Origin: Isoetes taiwanensis
Taxonomy: Eukaryota; Streptophyta; Lycopodiopsida; Isoetales; Isoetaceae
Length of the DNA: 64,000 nucleotides
Assembly (NCBI GenBank): GCA_021234155.1
Contig: JAJEKV010000264.1
Coordinates: 188,001-252,000, forward strand
Direction of reading: 5' to 3'
This document shows, piece by piece, positions 47,167-59,910 of the stretch. The position numbers were made by a program, and so were the translations under genes. How positions within the stretch are numbered: the stretch's first letter is position 1; every line of letters begins with the position of its first letter. Below the pieces are notes generated by a model, which searched no databases, was not told the DNA's origin, and saw nothing but the letters and a program-made list of their open reading frames with translations.

Positions 47167-48844
47167 TACTACAAAAAACGTCGTAAAAAACGTCGTAAAA
47201 AAAAAAACGTCGTTACAAACGTCGTTCAACGACGTTTTTTGTCGTCGTTTAAAGACGCCACGACGTCGTTAAACGACGACCGGATTTAAATCGAAAGCGG
47301 TGGCAATCCCGCCGCTTATTTTCGAGCAAAGCAAAAGCTTATGGAGGAGCATTTTTGAGGCGATTTTGGTAGCGGATCTACTTTGGGGTCTATTCTAAGT
47401 GTAAGACAAGCTTCATAAGGTATGTGCACGGATCAACCAACTCGTTTTTTGAATCTAAACTTGTTTTTTGGTAGATTTAGGGCTTTTTGTATTTGTTGTT
47501 TGTTCTTCCTTCAACCTTCATTCTTCTTCTTCCATTCTTGCATCCTTCTTCCATACATATTCTTCCATTCCCTTTGTCATCTTCTTCTTCGATTCTTCCT
47601 CCTCTTATACTACTTCTTCCTCCTCTTATTCAAATTCTTACTCTTAATCCTCCTCTTGCGCTTCATCTTCTTCATTATTCTTCCTCTCCATTTTTGGGTT
47701 CCTCCTCTTCTTCTTAGCCTTTTCTTCTTGAATTCTTCCATTCTTCTTCTAATTTTTTTCCCATCTAAGAAGGCGTCGTTAAAAGGCGAGACCCTTCTTC
47801 TTTCAAAATTTTTCCTTATTAGTTGTTTTATACTATTTCTTTCTAATCATTGAATTTTTTTTGTTTTGCATGTACACTCCTAGCAAAATGTGTTGTTCTT
47901 GCAAAACAAGTTGGCACCTCTTTCGTGTAAGGATTTAGTTTTTTCAATACGCTTAATAAAATACTAATGCTTTATTTAGGTTAAATTGTTATCCAAGAAG
48001 GGACGTCATTGAAACCACCCTCCCCATTGATTTTCCATATTTTGTTTTCCTTTAAGTTGTTTATTTATACTAATATTTTACTAATCATTGAATTTATTGT
48101 TTTGCATGTACACTCCTAGCAAATCGTTGTTTGTGCAAAACAACTTTGCCACCTTTGTACCGGGTAAGCATTTAATTTTCAATATGCTTAATGTATTGAT
48201 TAATGTATTTAGCTTAATTTATTGATTAATGTATTTAGCTAAAAAATTGGGGCTTCATTTATTTTTGTATTTTTTAATATATTTAAGCGACATCATTTAA
48301 TGACGTTAAAATCTTATATTTCTTTATTGGTTAAATTCATTTTATAGGCTTTAAATTAAATGTATTAACTTCATTCATAATAAATGTGTTATTATTATTT
48401 TTTTTCAATTTAAAAAAAAATAAAAATAATATTTTTTTTTTTTTTTTAATACGTAAACAGCGTCGTTAAGCGGCGTTGCACGCCGCTGACGTCGGCAGCG
48501 GCCGTATTTGCCGCCGCCCGACCGTGGTGGTCGCGTATCGCGTGACGTCGTTTAACGACGTCAAACACGTCTTCGCTGCCGCCAACAACCCGCCGCCGAC
48601 GCCATCTTTGGCCGCCCCGGCGTGGCCACCGTATCGCGTGGCGTCGTTGAACGACGCCGGTCGTCGCTTTAAAGACGCCGCAGATTCGCGGCAGCGTATA
48701 GCGACGACGCATAAAGGTCGTTTATCGGCGCTCCGACGTCGAAATAGGCGTCGTTTATCGGCGTTTTGGCGTCGATCATCGACGTCTAAACGACGCCCGG
48801 ACGTCGTAATAGACGCCGTAAATGGGGCTTTTATTTTTGTAGTG
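47167..48844. mobile_element. CACTA-like non-autonomous DNA element
   Basis: The left end reads TACTACAAAAAACGTCGT and the right end, in reverse, CACTACAAAAATAAAAGC. This fits the CACTA terminal type, with the first base changed on the left. Both subterminal regions are packed with ACGTCGTT and its complement, often as TCGTTTAACGACG-type palindromes; such motif arrays are typical of CACTA subterminal binding sites. The flanks CTA (left) and CTT (right) could be a degenerate 3-bp target duplication. The middle holds a TTC-rich tract (47500-47760) and a diverged direct repeat of about 140 bp (47815 and 48050, both with TGCATGTACACTCCTAGCAA). No transposase was found. Open frames in the GC-rich right part follow the repeat and are not taken as genes. 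Confidence 0.65.
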
Positions 48845-49576
48845 CTTCCGGTGGGTTAAGTCGAATAAGGGCAAGGCCCCTCTAGTCACCTTTGGGTCGC
48901 ATGTAGATCTCACGGAGGGAGTGATCCCTACCGCCCCATTGGATTTGGGGAGATGTAACCCAGGAATAGCCCCTTTGGCTATGCACCGGCGGGCTGATCC
49001 AGGTCCCAACACTTTTCAACCTACTCTGCAAAGTGTGCACAGGAGGGGCGGATGGAGTGGACAACCCAATGCCATGTTCTTGTGCCAGCCCAATCCATTG
49101 TCATGATTCTGTCTGCAATGAACTCTGGAGGCCCAAGCTTGTCAGTCTATCCCTATGTCTGAGCCTTGGGTAGGAACTTCCTTTGTATTGTGCTGATCTT
49201 TGTCTATGCAGATATGTGGTGAGCCATCCTTCGAGATGGTCATGATGTGCTTTGATGTATATGTACTTACATATGTTTACGCTTCCGCAGCTAGGTAGGC
49301 CCTGAGGGAGATAGGGTAAATGACACCTTCATTCTTCCCACTGGATTGCAGTGATGTGTGGAGGGCCTTGTATCAGCGTGGAACTGGTATAGGGGATGAA
49401 CTCCTGTTTGTATACGATGAGTGCACCGTATACGAGTAGGGGACGTCACAAAGTTGTTGTGTGTACAGATATGTTATATAGTACTTGGTCTGCCTCTGAT
49501 GGCAGGGGGTTCAATTCCCCTCTTTTGCATGAGTATTTGTGATACGGATGTATGTTGACTGTGGACAATGGTTTAT
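48845..49576. other. Stretch without recognisable genes
   Basis: A GC-richer segment than its neighbours, with no coding motif I can assign. It may be part of an older transposon. Confidence 0.4.
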
Positions 49577-50046
49577 TGTAACGGGCCCATGGTAGACCGC
49601 TCGAGTATTCGATCCTTGAATGTGCCTGTGGGGCGTTCCCGAGACACCGGCATAAATGGGTGGAAGCGACTACTCATAAACGTCTAGACGGTTTTGTCCA
49701 GTTGGTTAAGGGCATGTCGGTTAGGAACGTTACAGTTGGTATCAGAGCAGGTCTCGAGTTCGAGTCTCCATAGGTGCTTATATGCATGGGTAATTTGCAA
49801 AGACTTGGTAATCATTGTGACATGGTATGACATAGACATGGTATAGCCTTGGATGCTCGAGGACGAGCATAGTTCTAGTGGGAGAGACTGTAACGGGCCC
49901 ATGGTAGACCGCTCGAGTATTCGATCCTTGAATGTGCCTGTGGGGCGTTCCCGAGACACCGGCATAAATGGGTGGAAGCGACTACTCATAAACGTCTAGA
50001 CGGTTTTTTCCAGTTGGTTAAGGGCATGTCAGTTAGGAACGTTACA
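49577..50046 (+). mobile_element. TRIM: complete miniature LTR retrotransposon
   Basis: Two 158-bp direct repeats (49577-49734 and 49889-50046) start with TGTAACGGGCCC and end with AACGTTACA, so each LTR has TGTAAC/GTTACA inverted ends. They differ at two positions. Directly after the left LTR, at 49737, TGGTATCAGAGC matches a primer binding site for initiator methionine tRNA. A purine-rich GTGGGAGAGA precedes the right LTR. The element is flanked by a perfect TTTAT duplication (49572-49576 and 50047-50051). The internal part is only 154 bp and non-coding, so it depends on proteins from elsewhere. Low LTR divergence points to a fairly recent insertion. Confidence 0.95.
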
Positions 50047-50051
50047 TTTAT

Positions 50052-53000
50052 AAATCTTAGGTTAATGTGGAAATGGCAGTTTGACCCCATCATGGAGTCA
50101 ACGGACGGTCCACAATGCTCAGGAAGGAATAATTGAGGGAATATTACAGTGATCAACGGTCAGGAATGATCCACGTAGTAAGGATAAGGTTGCAATCCTA
50201 GTGGTCCCGTTATAGGCAAAACAAACATGTATTCTGGCATTTGAGTAAATCCAAGTAAAAATATATTCTGGTTCAGCATATATTGGACAGTTTTTGGATT
50301 CTTTGACCGGATTGCAATCAATTATTGTTCTCGGTACCCAACTAGTGTGTTGAAGATCTGAATTGAAGGATGCACCATCACAATCTCCCTATGGAATAAT
50401 GGAATGGCTTTATACCTATTGCCAAAGATATAAAGCTTCCTATAACTAAGCCATTTGCCATTTCTCCAAATACAGAATGTCATTAAACCAAAATTTCTTT
50501 TGCTTGAGAATATTACCTACTTATTTTTAGACCTCCCTTGACCCTGGTAGTATATATCAACAGAAAATGCAAGGCAAGCTTTGTGAGGCTTCCAAGTGGC
50601 TTTGCCATTAAGTCTCTAAGAACGGATTTGAATCTTGATTTGAATCTTTGATCATGGTTGGTGGTGGATAGAACTTTTCAAACTAGTTTAGACTTGAATA
50701 GATCTATGAGTTAGATGACATTCTAGTGAACAATTTTACTTGTTGCAATTGTTTTCGCTCAACCATCCCTTGTATTCATGTCTACTTGAGCTTTTATGAT
50801 GTGATGTTGTAAGTTAAGCTCTTCGCAATTCAAATTTAACTAGTTAATTGCTTAGTTTTTTTATAGATAGTCATTCAAGTTTTATGGAGATCATTGGTGG
50901 ATGATATAGTAATCTTGATGGCAATGAGTTAGTGTATGTTCAAAATAAGTGAAGACCTCATGTCGCAAGCATATATCTTAATCAATTGTTCCTCTACATT
51001 TTCACTCTATCATGTTGGAAGCATTTATCTTGATTAATTGTTCACCTACATCTTATGAGTTGCATTGTGGTGTATCATATTCCACCTACATAGTCTTGGC
51101 CTTTACCTCGTGCTAGCATTTTCATAGCCTGCAATATTGCATATTGAAGAGTTTACATATGAAGAATGTGTTTTGAGAGACATTGTCAGAATTTCACTGA
51201 TATTTTAGAAAAAATTTCTTTCAATTGTGCTTTCCAATTCTTACCATTTTCGTTAAATAGTGATACTTTTGGCATGAGTCCTTGCCATGGCCGCTTTTAT
51301 CTGTCTTATTCTTCTAACTCTGCCATTTTCTGATAGAAATACTTATGATCCTTCTAAAGTCTGTTGAAGTGTTCCATATTTGCCTAAACCTACTAAGTAC
51401 CTAGATTGCTGAATGATCCTGTGTCTTTTGGAGTATACCGATAGTGTATATTGAATTTATATAAAGTTCATGTTAAAAGCAAAGGAAAAAGTTTTTTGTG
51501 AGGGTTTTGAGAAAGAGGCAGAAGGAGAAACTTTTGGGTAGTTTCATTGATCGAACTTTGAAGCACCATATTTGGGCTGAAAAGTTTTTCGAGTCAAGTG
51601 GCTGTAAATGCATATCCCTAAAATGGGTAGTGCCTTATATGTAAGAATCACATAGACATAATGATGATGGGTGGCATATTTATTATTCTTGTACTACGTG
51701 AATATTGCATGAATATGTATATGGCCTCTTGGATCCAAAACATGGATGCATTGTGAAAGTTATACCACGATGATCATAGTTTATGTGTATGAAATTCTAG
51801 TTTCGACTGTGTAACGGATATGCTATAATATCATGGAAATAGTGATGATCCTGATGTGTGAAGCATATGTTGAGTTCCTGGCTAGTGCATGATTGCATAT
51901 TCTCTGGGGCTAGAGTCCATGTGCAGTGGCTTGGAGCGATTCCTGGTTTTTACATCATCACATTCATGGCTTGGAACCAGTCTTCTACCGCTAGGACATA
52001 GTCTAGGAGGGTGTGTACACATCATGTAGGGCGTGATCAGCTAGGTGGCATTCTTAAATTGGAGTATGCATTGCTTGCATGCGGTTATCTCGTGGTTTTC
52101 ATAGTTATTACCCGGTTATCTCATTGTATCTCATGGTCCGGTTATGACATGTAGATGTATAATTATTTGGATGCATTGGTAATGTTCTGGTGTTATATTT
52201 TCACAATGCAATCCTTGTCTCCTTCCTAGCATATCTGACAAGATGTGGGTCTTACACAGTGAAACTCTCTCACAGTAAGTTGTTGTGAATGAGGTTGGTC
52301 CTCGTGGTTGTATGATGATACCAATATACTTGGAGTCTAACACTTTAATAGCCAATTTGACTCACATATTAGTGTTTTGATGAAAACTACCTTGGCATTC
52401 ATTATCGCCCTTAAACCCCGCTTAATTCTTGTGGCTAGCCCCCCATGTTCATGGTATAAGAGAGACAGGAGCCTGGGAGTGTAGCGTGCAGTTGATGTTA
52501 GAAACCTAAGGGTTATATGCCAGCTTTTGGATTTTTAGGTAAATAGATAAGGCTGGCAAATTATCCGAGGCTTAAGCTTTTGGCAATAGGCGGAAAAGGG
52601 GGAATGGGTTTTGTTTTTGTTTAAGCAAGCCATGGTTTTAGAATGTAGTACATTGCCATGTGTTGCCGAGCATGGCGGCCAGACCAGCGCTTCTCCTTCT
52701 TTGTTGGAAGGAAGCCGGAACATGTCCGGCGGCCAGATCCTACCAGGTGGGTCGGAATTGTAGGATCAATTAGGACAGTCAGGGAGTGAATCAACCAGAA
52801 GAACGGAGTTGGAGTCTGTGGCAGAGTCGTGGTCTTGGAGTGAAGGTGATCTGAAGACCGATTATTGTGCTACTGATATTAGGCCTTTCAGTGACGGTGA
52901 CTGAGTTCTTAAGGGATTAGGACTCTGCTGCAACAGATCTTCTATGTTTGCATGGGCTCTATGTAGGGCCAAATTTTAGTGCCCAATTCCTGATATGGTT

Positions 53001-54050
53001 TGCCATTTCATAGGCGAAGAGTGTGACACAGAGTAGGAGATGGTGCTCTGATTTTGTATGAAATGGTCTATGTTCTTGCTTTGGAGGCGCATAGTGGACT
53101 GTGTGATGCGGCAAACTTATTTCTGAAGCTTGTACTTTTCAGGCCTCTTGTCATCCACTTTTGTTGTGTAGCCTAATATGAAGTTTGCAAAAGTTTCTGC
53201 ATGTGGTTTCATGCATCTTGGCAGAATCTATTTTCATGCTATATAGACCTGAGATGGTTGTGGCGTCTGTTGTGGACAATCCTTTGTATGCAGTGATGTA
53301 ACTGAGATGGTTGTGGCGTCTGTTGTGGACAATCCTTTGTATGCAGTGATGTAACTCACGTATGTATATGCGTATGAATATGCATAGGGGAGCACAAACT
53401 TGTACACGGGTCTGATGTGGAAATTCCACAGCCCTCCATTTGGCATATTCGTGGGGTTTAAGGGTCCTTTTAGGTTTGCATTTTAGGGGCAACAAGGAGT
53501 TTGATGGTAAGGAGTTTGACGGTAACAAGGGCGGGAGGTAGTGGAAATATCCAAGGGTGGGAGGGCTCGTCATCCCAAATCTGTCCTTCCTTTCTCTCCA
53601 GGTTCCTTCTTATCCTTTGGTGTGATCGGCCTCTGTTCAGAAAATTTTTTTTTGTTGACGTAACATTTCTTTTTCATCCAGGCAGGTTGCAGGTCTATTC
53701 GTCTCAGTTTTCTTCAATGCCACATCGGCTTTCAATGTGTCAAGAGAACAATAGACCTGCCCTGCACTTTTATTTATTTATGCTTCTGTTTTCCTATCTA
53801 TATGCCTTGATTTTAGTATTCATGGAGCAGCCTTGCTGTACATGCTTATACCTATATTAATATTGATCTCCTTCCTGTTGTTAAAAGAATGGTCCATGTC
53901 TTTAACATGCATGGTCCAAGAATGCTATCAAAAGAACTTCTGACACAATTTCTAGAGTTCAACTTGACAAAAATACCATAATGCAAATGCCTACAAGAGC
54001 ACTCATCTATTCTAGCATCCTTCTGTCATGATGCAAGTTAAACAATTTTT
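50052..54050. other. Long stretch without recognisable genes
   Basis: No coding exons, RNA genes or transposon ends could be identified. It contains the 53-bp tandem duplication at 53249-53354, and the segment 53740-53950 is an inverted, diverged match to 60060-60290, which belongs to the RBOH inverted duplication. Confidence 0.4.
53249..53354 (+). repeat. Tandem duplication, 53-bp unit, two copies
   Basis: CTGAGATGGTTGTGGCGTCT starts each copy at 53249 and 53302; the copies look identical over nearly their whole length. Confidence 0.92.
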
Positions 54051-54354
54051 TTTTCATTTTGGTCTTGCAAAGTGCGTCCTTACCTATAAGAAAAAAACAT
54101 CATTGGTCTGAATCAGACATCTTCATATAAGGGCTGATACCTTCAAGACCTTACCCGTGTTCCTGAAACAATGAAACAATTACGCCATTTCTTGCGTGAT
54201 AGAGACATTGCATCATTTTAGTGCTGATCTAGCATCTCCTTCCTCATCGACACTAGTTAAGTAGTTGTGCATCTCAATTACTGCCTGTCAATGAAAGTTT
54301 AGTGTTTCTCAATGTGGTCTATCTCTGCAACTTCATTCATGACACCCTTAACCA

Positions 54355-54440
54355 GGATTCTTGTTCTCTTGTAACCCAGTAAAAATATGCATTTGTAGGA
54401 TTCTTGTTCTCTTGTAACCCAGTAAAAATATGCATTTGTA
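54355..54440 (+). repeat. 43-bp tandem duplication inside an RBOH exon
   Basis: GGATTCTTGTTCTCTTGTAA starts at 54355 and 54398. Since 43 is not a multiple of three, the duplication shifts the RBOH frame (minus strand) between the two AYFYWVTREQ copies. Confidence 0.92.
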
Positions 54441-55361
54441 GGACACAGGAACCTTCTAGACAATCTTTTCCCAGAACTGATGATTTCACTATGAGAATCT
54501 TGGTCACAAAATCAATCATGAAAATAGCCATGGCAGAAAAACTTAATTATCATCAATGTCAATTACCTGCTGTTGATCTTGTTGATCTGCCAACTTCATA
54601 TGATCCAACATTCCCTTCAATATGCTGATAAAGGGTGTGGCTCCAATTCCAAGACCAACAACAAGGAAAACGTCATATTTATGATAATCCTTTGCTGGAT
54701 CACCATACAGACCATCTATGAGCAACTTTAGAAATTTACGAATGAGAATAGCTAGTTATGAACTCTCCATACATGGTATGGTTGGAGACTGTCAAATCAA
54801 AGTACTCTTCCACTGAGTTAGACAATTCATCATCAATATCACCTTTTATTGTGCATTTCTCCTCATCTTCAAATTGGCGGACCTAGATGAGAAACTGCTT
54901 TGCTGCTTAAAAAATAAGGTTGGATTAAATGGAAGATTTGACTTACTTCTGAAAATATTCCTCTCATCTTTTCAGTCCGATCACCCGAAGTGCGAATGTG
55001 AACACTTAAATAGGTATCAATAAGAGCTGACTACAAGAAAGAAATGTAAGAATAGTCTCGACATGATACATATATTGATACATAAATAGAAACAAGAAAA
55101 ATGTATGCCCCATTTACCATTAAAAAGGGGATATTGCTGGGCACTTCAAAAAGAGATACATCCCACTCTTGTACTTGAAGCCAGGAGGTTTCGACATATT
55201 TAGGGTGAGAACATTCCCAGAGTTAATGGAAGCCTGTATCATATTCTTTGCTATTAGTTTAAAATAGAAGTCATTCCTTCATCCTCAAGCAGAAAGGTCA
55301 TCTTTAAATTCTGAACAGTATAATGCCCGGCCGAAAAGTCTGAAAGATTTCTTTCACCAAG

Positions 55362-55583
55362 ATAAAGAAGAAGAAGAAGAGATTTTAACGTCACGCCACA
55401 AGGCAGCGTCCTATCGGATATGTGACACTTTACAACACACCCAGATGGGCCCTGCCCCCACCACTTTACATTGCTGAAGTGGGTCCTTCCCCCACCAACT
55501 TTACATTGCATGGCCACTTTCACAACGAGGCGTTGAACCCGTGACCTTGGGTATGGCAGTTTAACGTCTTACCACAGGACCAA
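55362..55583 (-). mobile_element. tRNA-derived SINE in an RBOH intron
   Basis: On the minus strand the head reads TGGTCCTGTGGTAAGACG (box A, 55571-55582) and about 40 bp later GGGTTCAACGCC (box B, 55530-55540), the layout of a polymerase III promoter from a tRNA. The body is unrelated to tRNA, and the 3' end is a CTT-repeat (CTTCTTCTTCTTCTTTAT). The inverted RBOH copy near 58590-58620 lacks this sequence at the matching place, so it entered after the duplication. Target duplications are not clear. Confidence 0.7.
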
Positions 55584-57620
55584 AATTGATTGGCAAGGTA
55601 CGTCTAAGTCTAAAAAATAGAACAATGAATGGTAAAAATATGATGCGAATGTATGATTCAGCTACGGTGCAATTCTAGGAGTACTATTCTGCCTTTCCAA
55701 TCACTTTTGAGATATAGGAAAATGGAGAGCAATATCAAGCATTAGAATAACATAAACCACGACGAACAAGTGATGTGAATACCAAAATGCATTGAAGCCA
55801 GTCAGTCCATCCAAGGGCCAAGGAAGCTTTACAAGTTTTTTCTTGCATCGTCGACTGGCCAACGCAAAAACAATTGCTATTAGCACAACCATAACAACTC
55901 TTGTAACCCCAGGTATTGACTTCACACTATCCATATATGTTAGTTGTTTGAAATGAAAATTCGTTGCCGAGTATACTCATGAACTGATCTTCTGGGGTAT
56001 TGATAATTCTTGGAAAGTCACAAGCCATATGAACACCACCATGAATAGCTATTCCAATAGCGATGGCTCCTGCAACTTTCTGCAGCATATTAGTAAAACA
56101 AGATAATTTAGATCTTGGACAGGCTTTGAGCACTGACTGGTGCACCACCAGACCATTGTAAAAACCAGTGAACTATGAATTTTAAAGAAAGACAATACTG
56201 CACATGCCTTGTGAAAGCAAAGGTTGTCATCAAAGGACACAGCATTTCCCAGCTGGGAGAAGAATGAGTGCCATGTTCAGTTTCAAAGTTTCTGCTGCTC
56301 CTTCTGCAGACAGTAGACTAAGATTTCAAATGCATCTTCATGACCATATTGAATGAATTTCCATGCGAATAGTGCTATTATCGCGGCAATCCACAAGGCT
56401 AACACCCAAATCTTCTGCCAGTGCTCCAACAGATAAATCTTACCACTCTTGAAGGCAGTACATACATGACTCTTTCTTCTCTGGGCCATGAGTGATTCAC
56501 TTACAGTCTGGTTCAGTGTCTGGCTCAAAGTTTGGCTGAAGTTTCGATAGTCATCCTTCCCTTTTGTAAAATATTCTCTTTTGGCAGCAATACTGTTTAT
56601 TCAAATAGTGATGATGACCTACCTCTACGTAGCCAAGTTTATTTAACTTTGATAGATTGTCTGCAGATGCACTGAGCATGATTATCTGCACAGAATTACT
56701 ATGTAATTTACTATGGAATGGTAAAAACAGACTAACCTCCTTCACTTCTTCTTCTGTGATCCGACCACATGCATCTTTGTCACACCTACAAGTTATCGAT
56801 CATGCACACAAGATATGGAATAATAGTCTCTATGGAAGGAGATGACATGCAAAATTTAACTAGCAAATGAACTGTTATTGAATACTAGATAGTGTTCATG
56901 GAAGAGGCTCACATATCAAAGAATATCTGTATGCTAGAATCAAAATCTTGATCAAAATATTTGTGTTCAAAACCCATATAGCTATCCTTCTTTATGCATT
57001 GCAAATTCTGATGCTTTCATCTTGCAAGGACATCAAACAATTCACCTGAAAATTCTTTTGAATCCTCCATCCCTGGGTGAAAGCATGCTAGGGTGTACCA
57101 TATAAAGTTCTTTTTAGGGAGTGCAAAACTACCCAGAAAAGTACCCAGCACTGGGTACTGGGAACTTGCATAAATGTCTCAATAAACAATAAGTTTGAGA
57201 GTTGATTCATTCATTTTAATCTCTAATAGTATTGTGATCCTCTAATACTATAGATTAACATGTTAGTGACCTTCAATTCAAAATTTTTTCATTGATTTTA
57301 ATGGAAAGAAAAAACATAAAGTACCAGTTTTAAAAGTACCCAGTGTAGGTACTTTTGAGGGTTCCAAAAGTGGTACACCGTAGCATGCTTTCGCCCCCCT
57401 GCACAATGTCAATATGAGATGCAATTTAATTTTTTTTCCTATTCGAACAGAAGGGCAATTACCTATACGCAATCCAAAATCTGCAAGAGAAAGAAGCACA
57501 TCAGAGGAAGCCAGCTTTTCAAACCATTGCTCAACAGCCTTCCACAGAGCTCCTTGGAAATCATTTTCAATTGCTTTAATTATAAAACACCCTGAAGAGC
57601 ATGCTTCACACTCGATCCAG

Positions 57621-58094
57621 ATCTTTTAAGCCTGATCTGGGCCTGGTTATAACTCTGCAAGATCATAACAGGAAAATGCAAGATCATCTCTGCCGAGCAG
57701 AATGTGGAAAATGCGAAGCGGACCGCATGCAGGCCTTGAATCAACACCCAACTCAACACTGGGCTTTGAATCAGTAAGAATTTTGCACTTTTCTGCCCTT
57801 TAATTAATCTGATCCTTGAATTTTTTTTTACTTTGAGCCCCCCAGACTGGTAGGCAGCACCGGATTTAATTCTTCCAAAGCCTAATCCTCTGCTCCAAAA
57901 TAGCTTTTCTTTTTCAAAAATCGATTCTATTTTTTGGATGCTTGTGCCATCATCTCGCAATTCGCACTTATAGATTGTCCTTCGAAAAAGGGTTTCCTAG
58001 TGCCTTGATCCATTTTGTCCTGGTCTACATTTCCCATTTTTCAATCTTCTTTATCGAATAGAACATTTACAATTTCAAAGAAGCTAGGACAACT
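57621..58094. other. Spacer between inverted RBOH copies
   Basis: The minus-strand side may still contain the RBOH 5' region (a basic open frame continues to about 57960). No other gene is visible. This is the centre of the inverted duplication. Confidence 0.35.
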
Positions 58095-59910
58095 TTTCCA
58101 CATTGGTCCTCCTAAAATTGCAAGAGCCATGGCTCTTTAGATAGCTATTCATGGTTGTGTTCGTATGGCTTGTGACTTTCTAAGAACTATCAATGCCCCA
58201 GAAGATCTGTTCATGGCTATACTTGACAAGGGAGATCACTTCAAACAAACAATATATATGGATATTGTAAAGTCAATATCTAGGTTTACAGGAGTTGTTA
58301 TGGTTGTGCTTGTTGGACAGTCGATGGCGCAACAAAAGCTTGTAAGGCTTCTTTGGTTCTTGGATGGATTGATTGGCTTCAATACATTTTGGTACTCACA
58401 TCACTTGTTCATTGTGATTATGTTATACCGATATTGCACTCCATTTAATATATCTCAAAGGTGATTGGGAAGGCAAAACAGTAACATCCACTCCCACAAT
58501 TGCAAAGTAGCTAAACCATACATCTGCAGCATATTTCTTACCATTCATTGTTCTATTCTTTAGACTAAGATGTAGCTCACATTTCCAATCCTTCTTGATA
58601 CTGGTGAAAGAACTCTTTCAGGCTTTCGAGCCGGGCATTACACTGTTCAAATCCTAAAAGTGATCTTTCTGCTCAAGGATGAAGGGGTGACTTCTATTTT
58701 AACTAATAGCAAAGAGTCTGATATAGGCATCCATTTACTCTGGAAATGTGCGCGCCCTAAACATGTCAAAACCTCCTGGCTTCAAGTATAAGAGTGGGAT
58801 GTATCTCTTTTTAAAGTGCCCAATAATATTCCCCTTTGAATGGTAAATGGGGATATACATTTTTTTTGTTTCTATATATTTGTATCATGTGCAGACTATT
58901 CTTACTTTTCTTTCTTGTAGGTTTTCATTTTCAGTAATTTCAGCTCCTACTGATACCTATTTAAGTGTTCGTATTCGCACTTCGAGTGATTGGACTAAAG
59001 AGCTGAGAAGAATATTTTTAGAAGTAAGCCAAATCTTTCAAAATTCCATTTAATCTATCATTTTTTAAGCATAGCAAAGCACATTTCTTGTGCAGTTTCT
59101 CCAATATGAAGATGAGGAGAAATGCACAATAGAAAGTAATAACATAAAATTGATGATGGATTATAAAAATCCATGGAAGAGTACTTTGATTTGATAGTTT
59201 TCAAGCCATACCATGTCTGAAGATTTCATAACTAGCTATTCTAATTCACAGTTTCCCAAAGCTGCTCATAGATGGTCCGCATGGTGCTCATAAATATGAT
59301 GTTCTACTCATTATTCTTGACATTAGAGCTACATCCTTTATCAGCATATTGAAGGGAATGTTGAATTATATAAAGTAGGCAAATCAACAACAGGTAATTG
59401 ACATTGATGATAACTAAGTTCTTTCTGTCATGGCCATTTTCATGATTGATTTTTCTTACCAAGTTCCTCATAGGAAAAGATCGTCAAGAAGGTTCCAGTG
59501 CTCTAGAAATGCATATTTTTACTTAGTTACAAGAGAACAGGAATCCTTTGAATGGTTAAGAAAGTCATGAATGAAGTTGCAGAGATAGACCATTAGGTGA
59601 GTATAACTTTTCGCTATCAAGTTACAAGGTTACAGCTTGAGAGATCATATCTATTGAAGAATGCTAAACTTTCATTGTCAGGCAGTAATTGAGATGCACG
59701 ACTATTTAACTATTGTCTATGAGGAAGGAGGCGCTCGATCACTAATAACAATGATGCTATCCCTCCACATGCAAAAAAAGATATAGGTATTGTTTCAAGA
59801 AAACGAGTAAGATTTTGAAGGTATTAGCCCTTATATAAAGAAGTCTGATTCAGACCACTGGTTTTTTTCTCATGGCAAAGATGCACTTTGCAAGACCAAA
59901 ATGAAAAAAA
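58095..59910 (+). pseudogene. RBOH partial copy, inverted relative to 54060-57620
   Basis: Exon-like segments follow RBOH order: FPHWSS-type leader; MACDFLRTINAPEDLF (58165); FTGVVMVVLVG; GFNTFWYSHHLFIV (haem histidines); GFRAGHYTVQILKVIFLL (58622); [36 protein letters not shown] (58925); RNAYFYLVTREQESFEW (59505) with a frame slip before VMNEVAEIDH; MHDYLTIVYEEGGARSL (59693); and KMHFARPK (59877). EF-hands and the first membrane segments are absent, the glycine-rich NADPH loop is shortened ([12 protein letters not shown]), and stops occur inside exons. It resembles the minus-strand copy closely, including intron parts. Confidence 0.85.

Larger units (their letters stand above)
54060..57620 (-). 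pseudogene. Respiratory burst oxidase homolog (RBOH, NADPH oxidase), decayed
   Basis: RBOH proteins make apoplastic superoxide from cytosolic NADPH. In minus-strand order: a leader like LKRSGSSVKHALQG (57600); KLASSDVLLSLADFGLRIG; FEHKYFDQDFDSSIQIFFD; one EF-hand loop DKDACGRITEEE (56750), with Cys for Asp at loop position 5; LEHWQKIWVLALW (56420); FDDNLCFHK; IAIHGGVHMACDFPR and GFNAFWYSHHLFVVVYV, with the haem histidines; [45 protein letters not shown] for NADPH; AYFYWVTREQE; and EEGDARSALK (54220). Defects: EF-hand 2 is deleted (LSKL joins directly to NKLGY), the CRNTxTWLR segment is lost with a frame slip near 56255, WHPFSIT is lost from the FAD site, and a 43-bp duplication lies in the TREQ exon. 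The C-terminus is missing. Confidence 0.88.

Noticed and set aside
47422-47853. Phe/Leu-rich open frame of about 140 codons resembling a membrane protein
   Set aside because: It is the translation of a TTC/CTT-rich tract inside the CACTA-like element; no conserved motif and the hydrophobicity follows from pyrimidine bias.
48446-48859. Arg/Ala-rich open frames on both strands in the GC-rich part of the CACTA-like element
   Set aside because: They arise from the ACGTCGT repeat pattern, and both strands are open at once.
49577-50046. Simple 158-bp tandem or segmental duplication
   Set aside because: TG/CA ends, primer binding site, purine tract and a 5-bp target duplication together show a retrotransposon structure.
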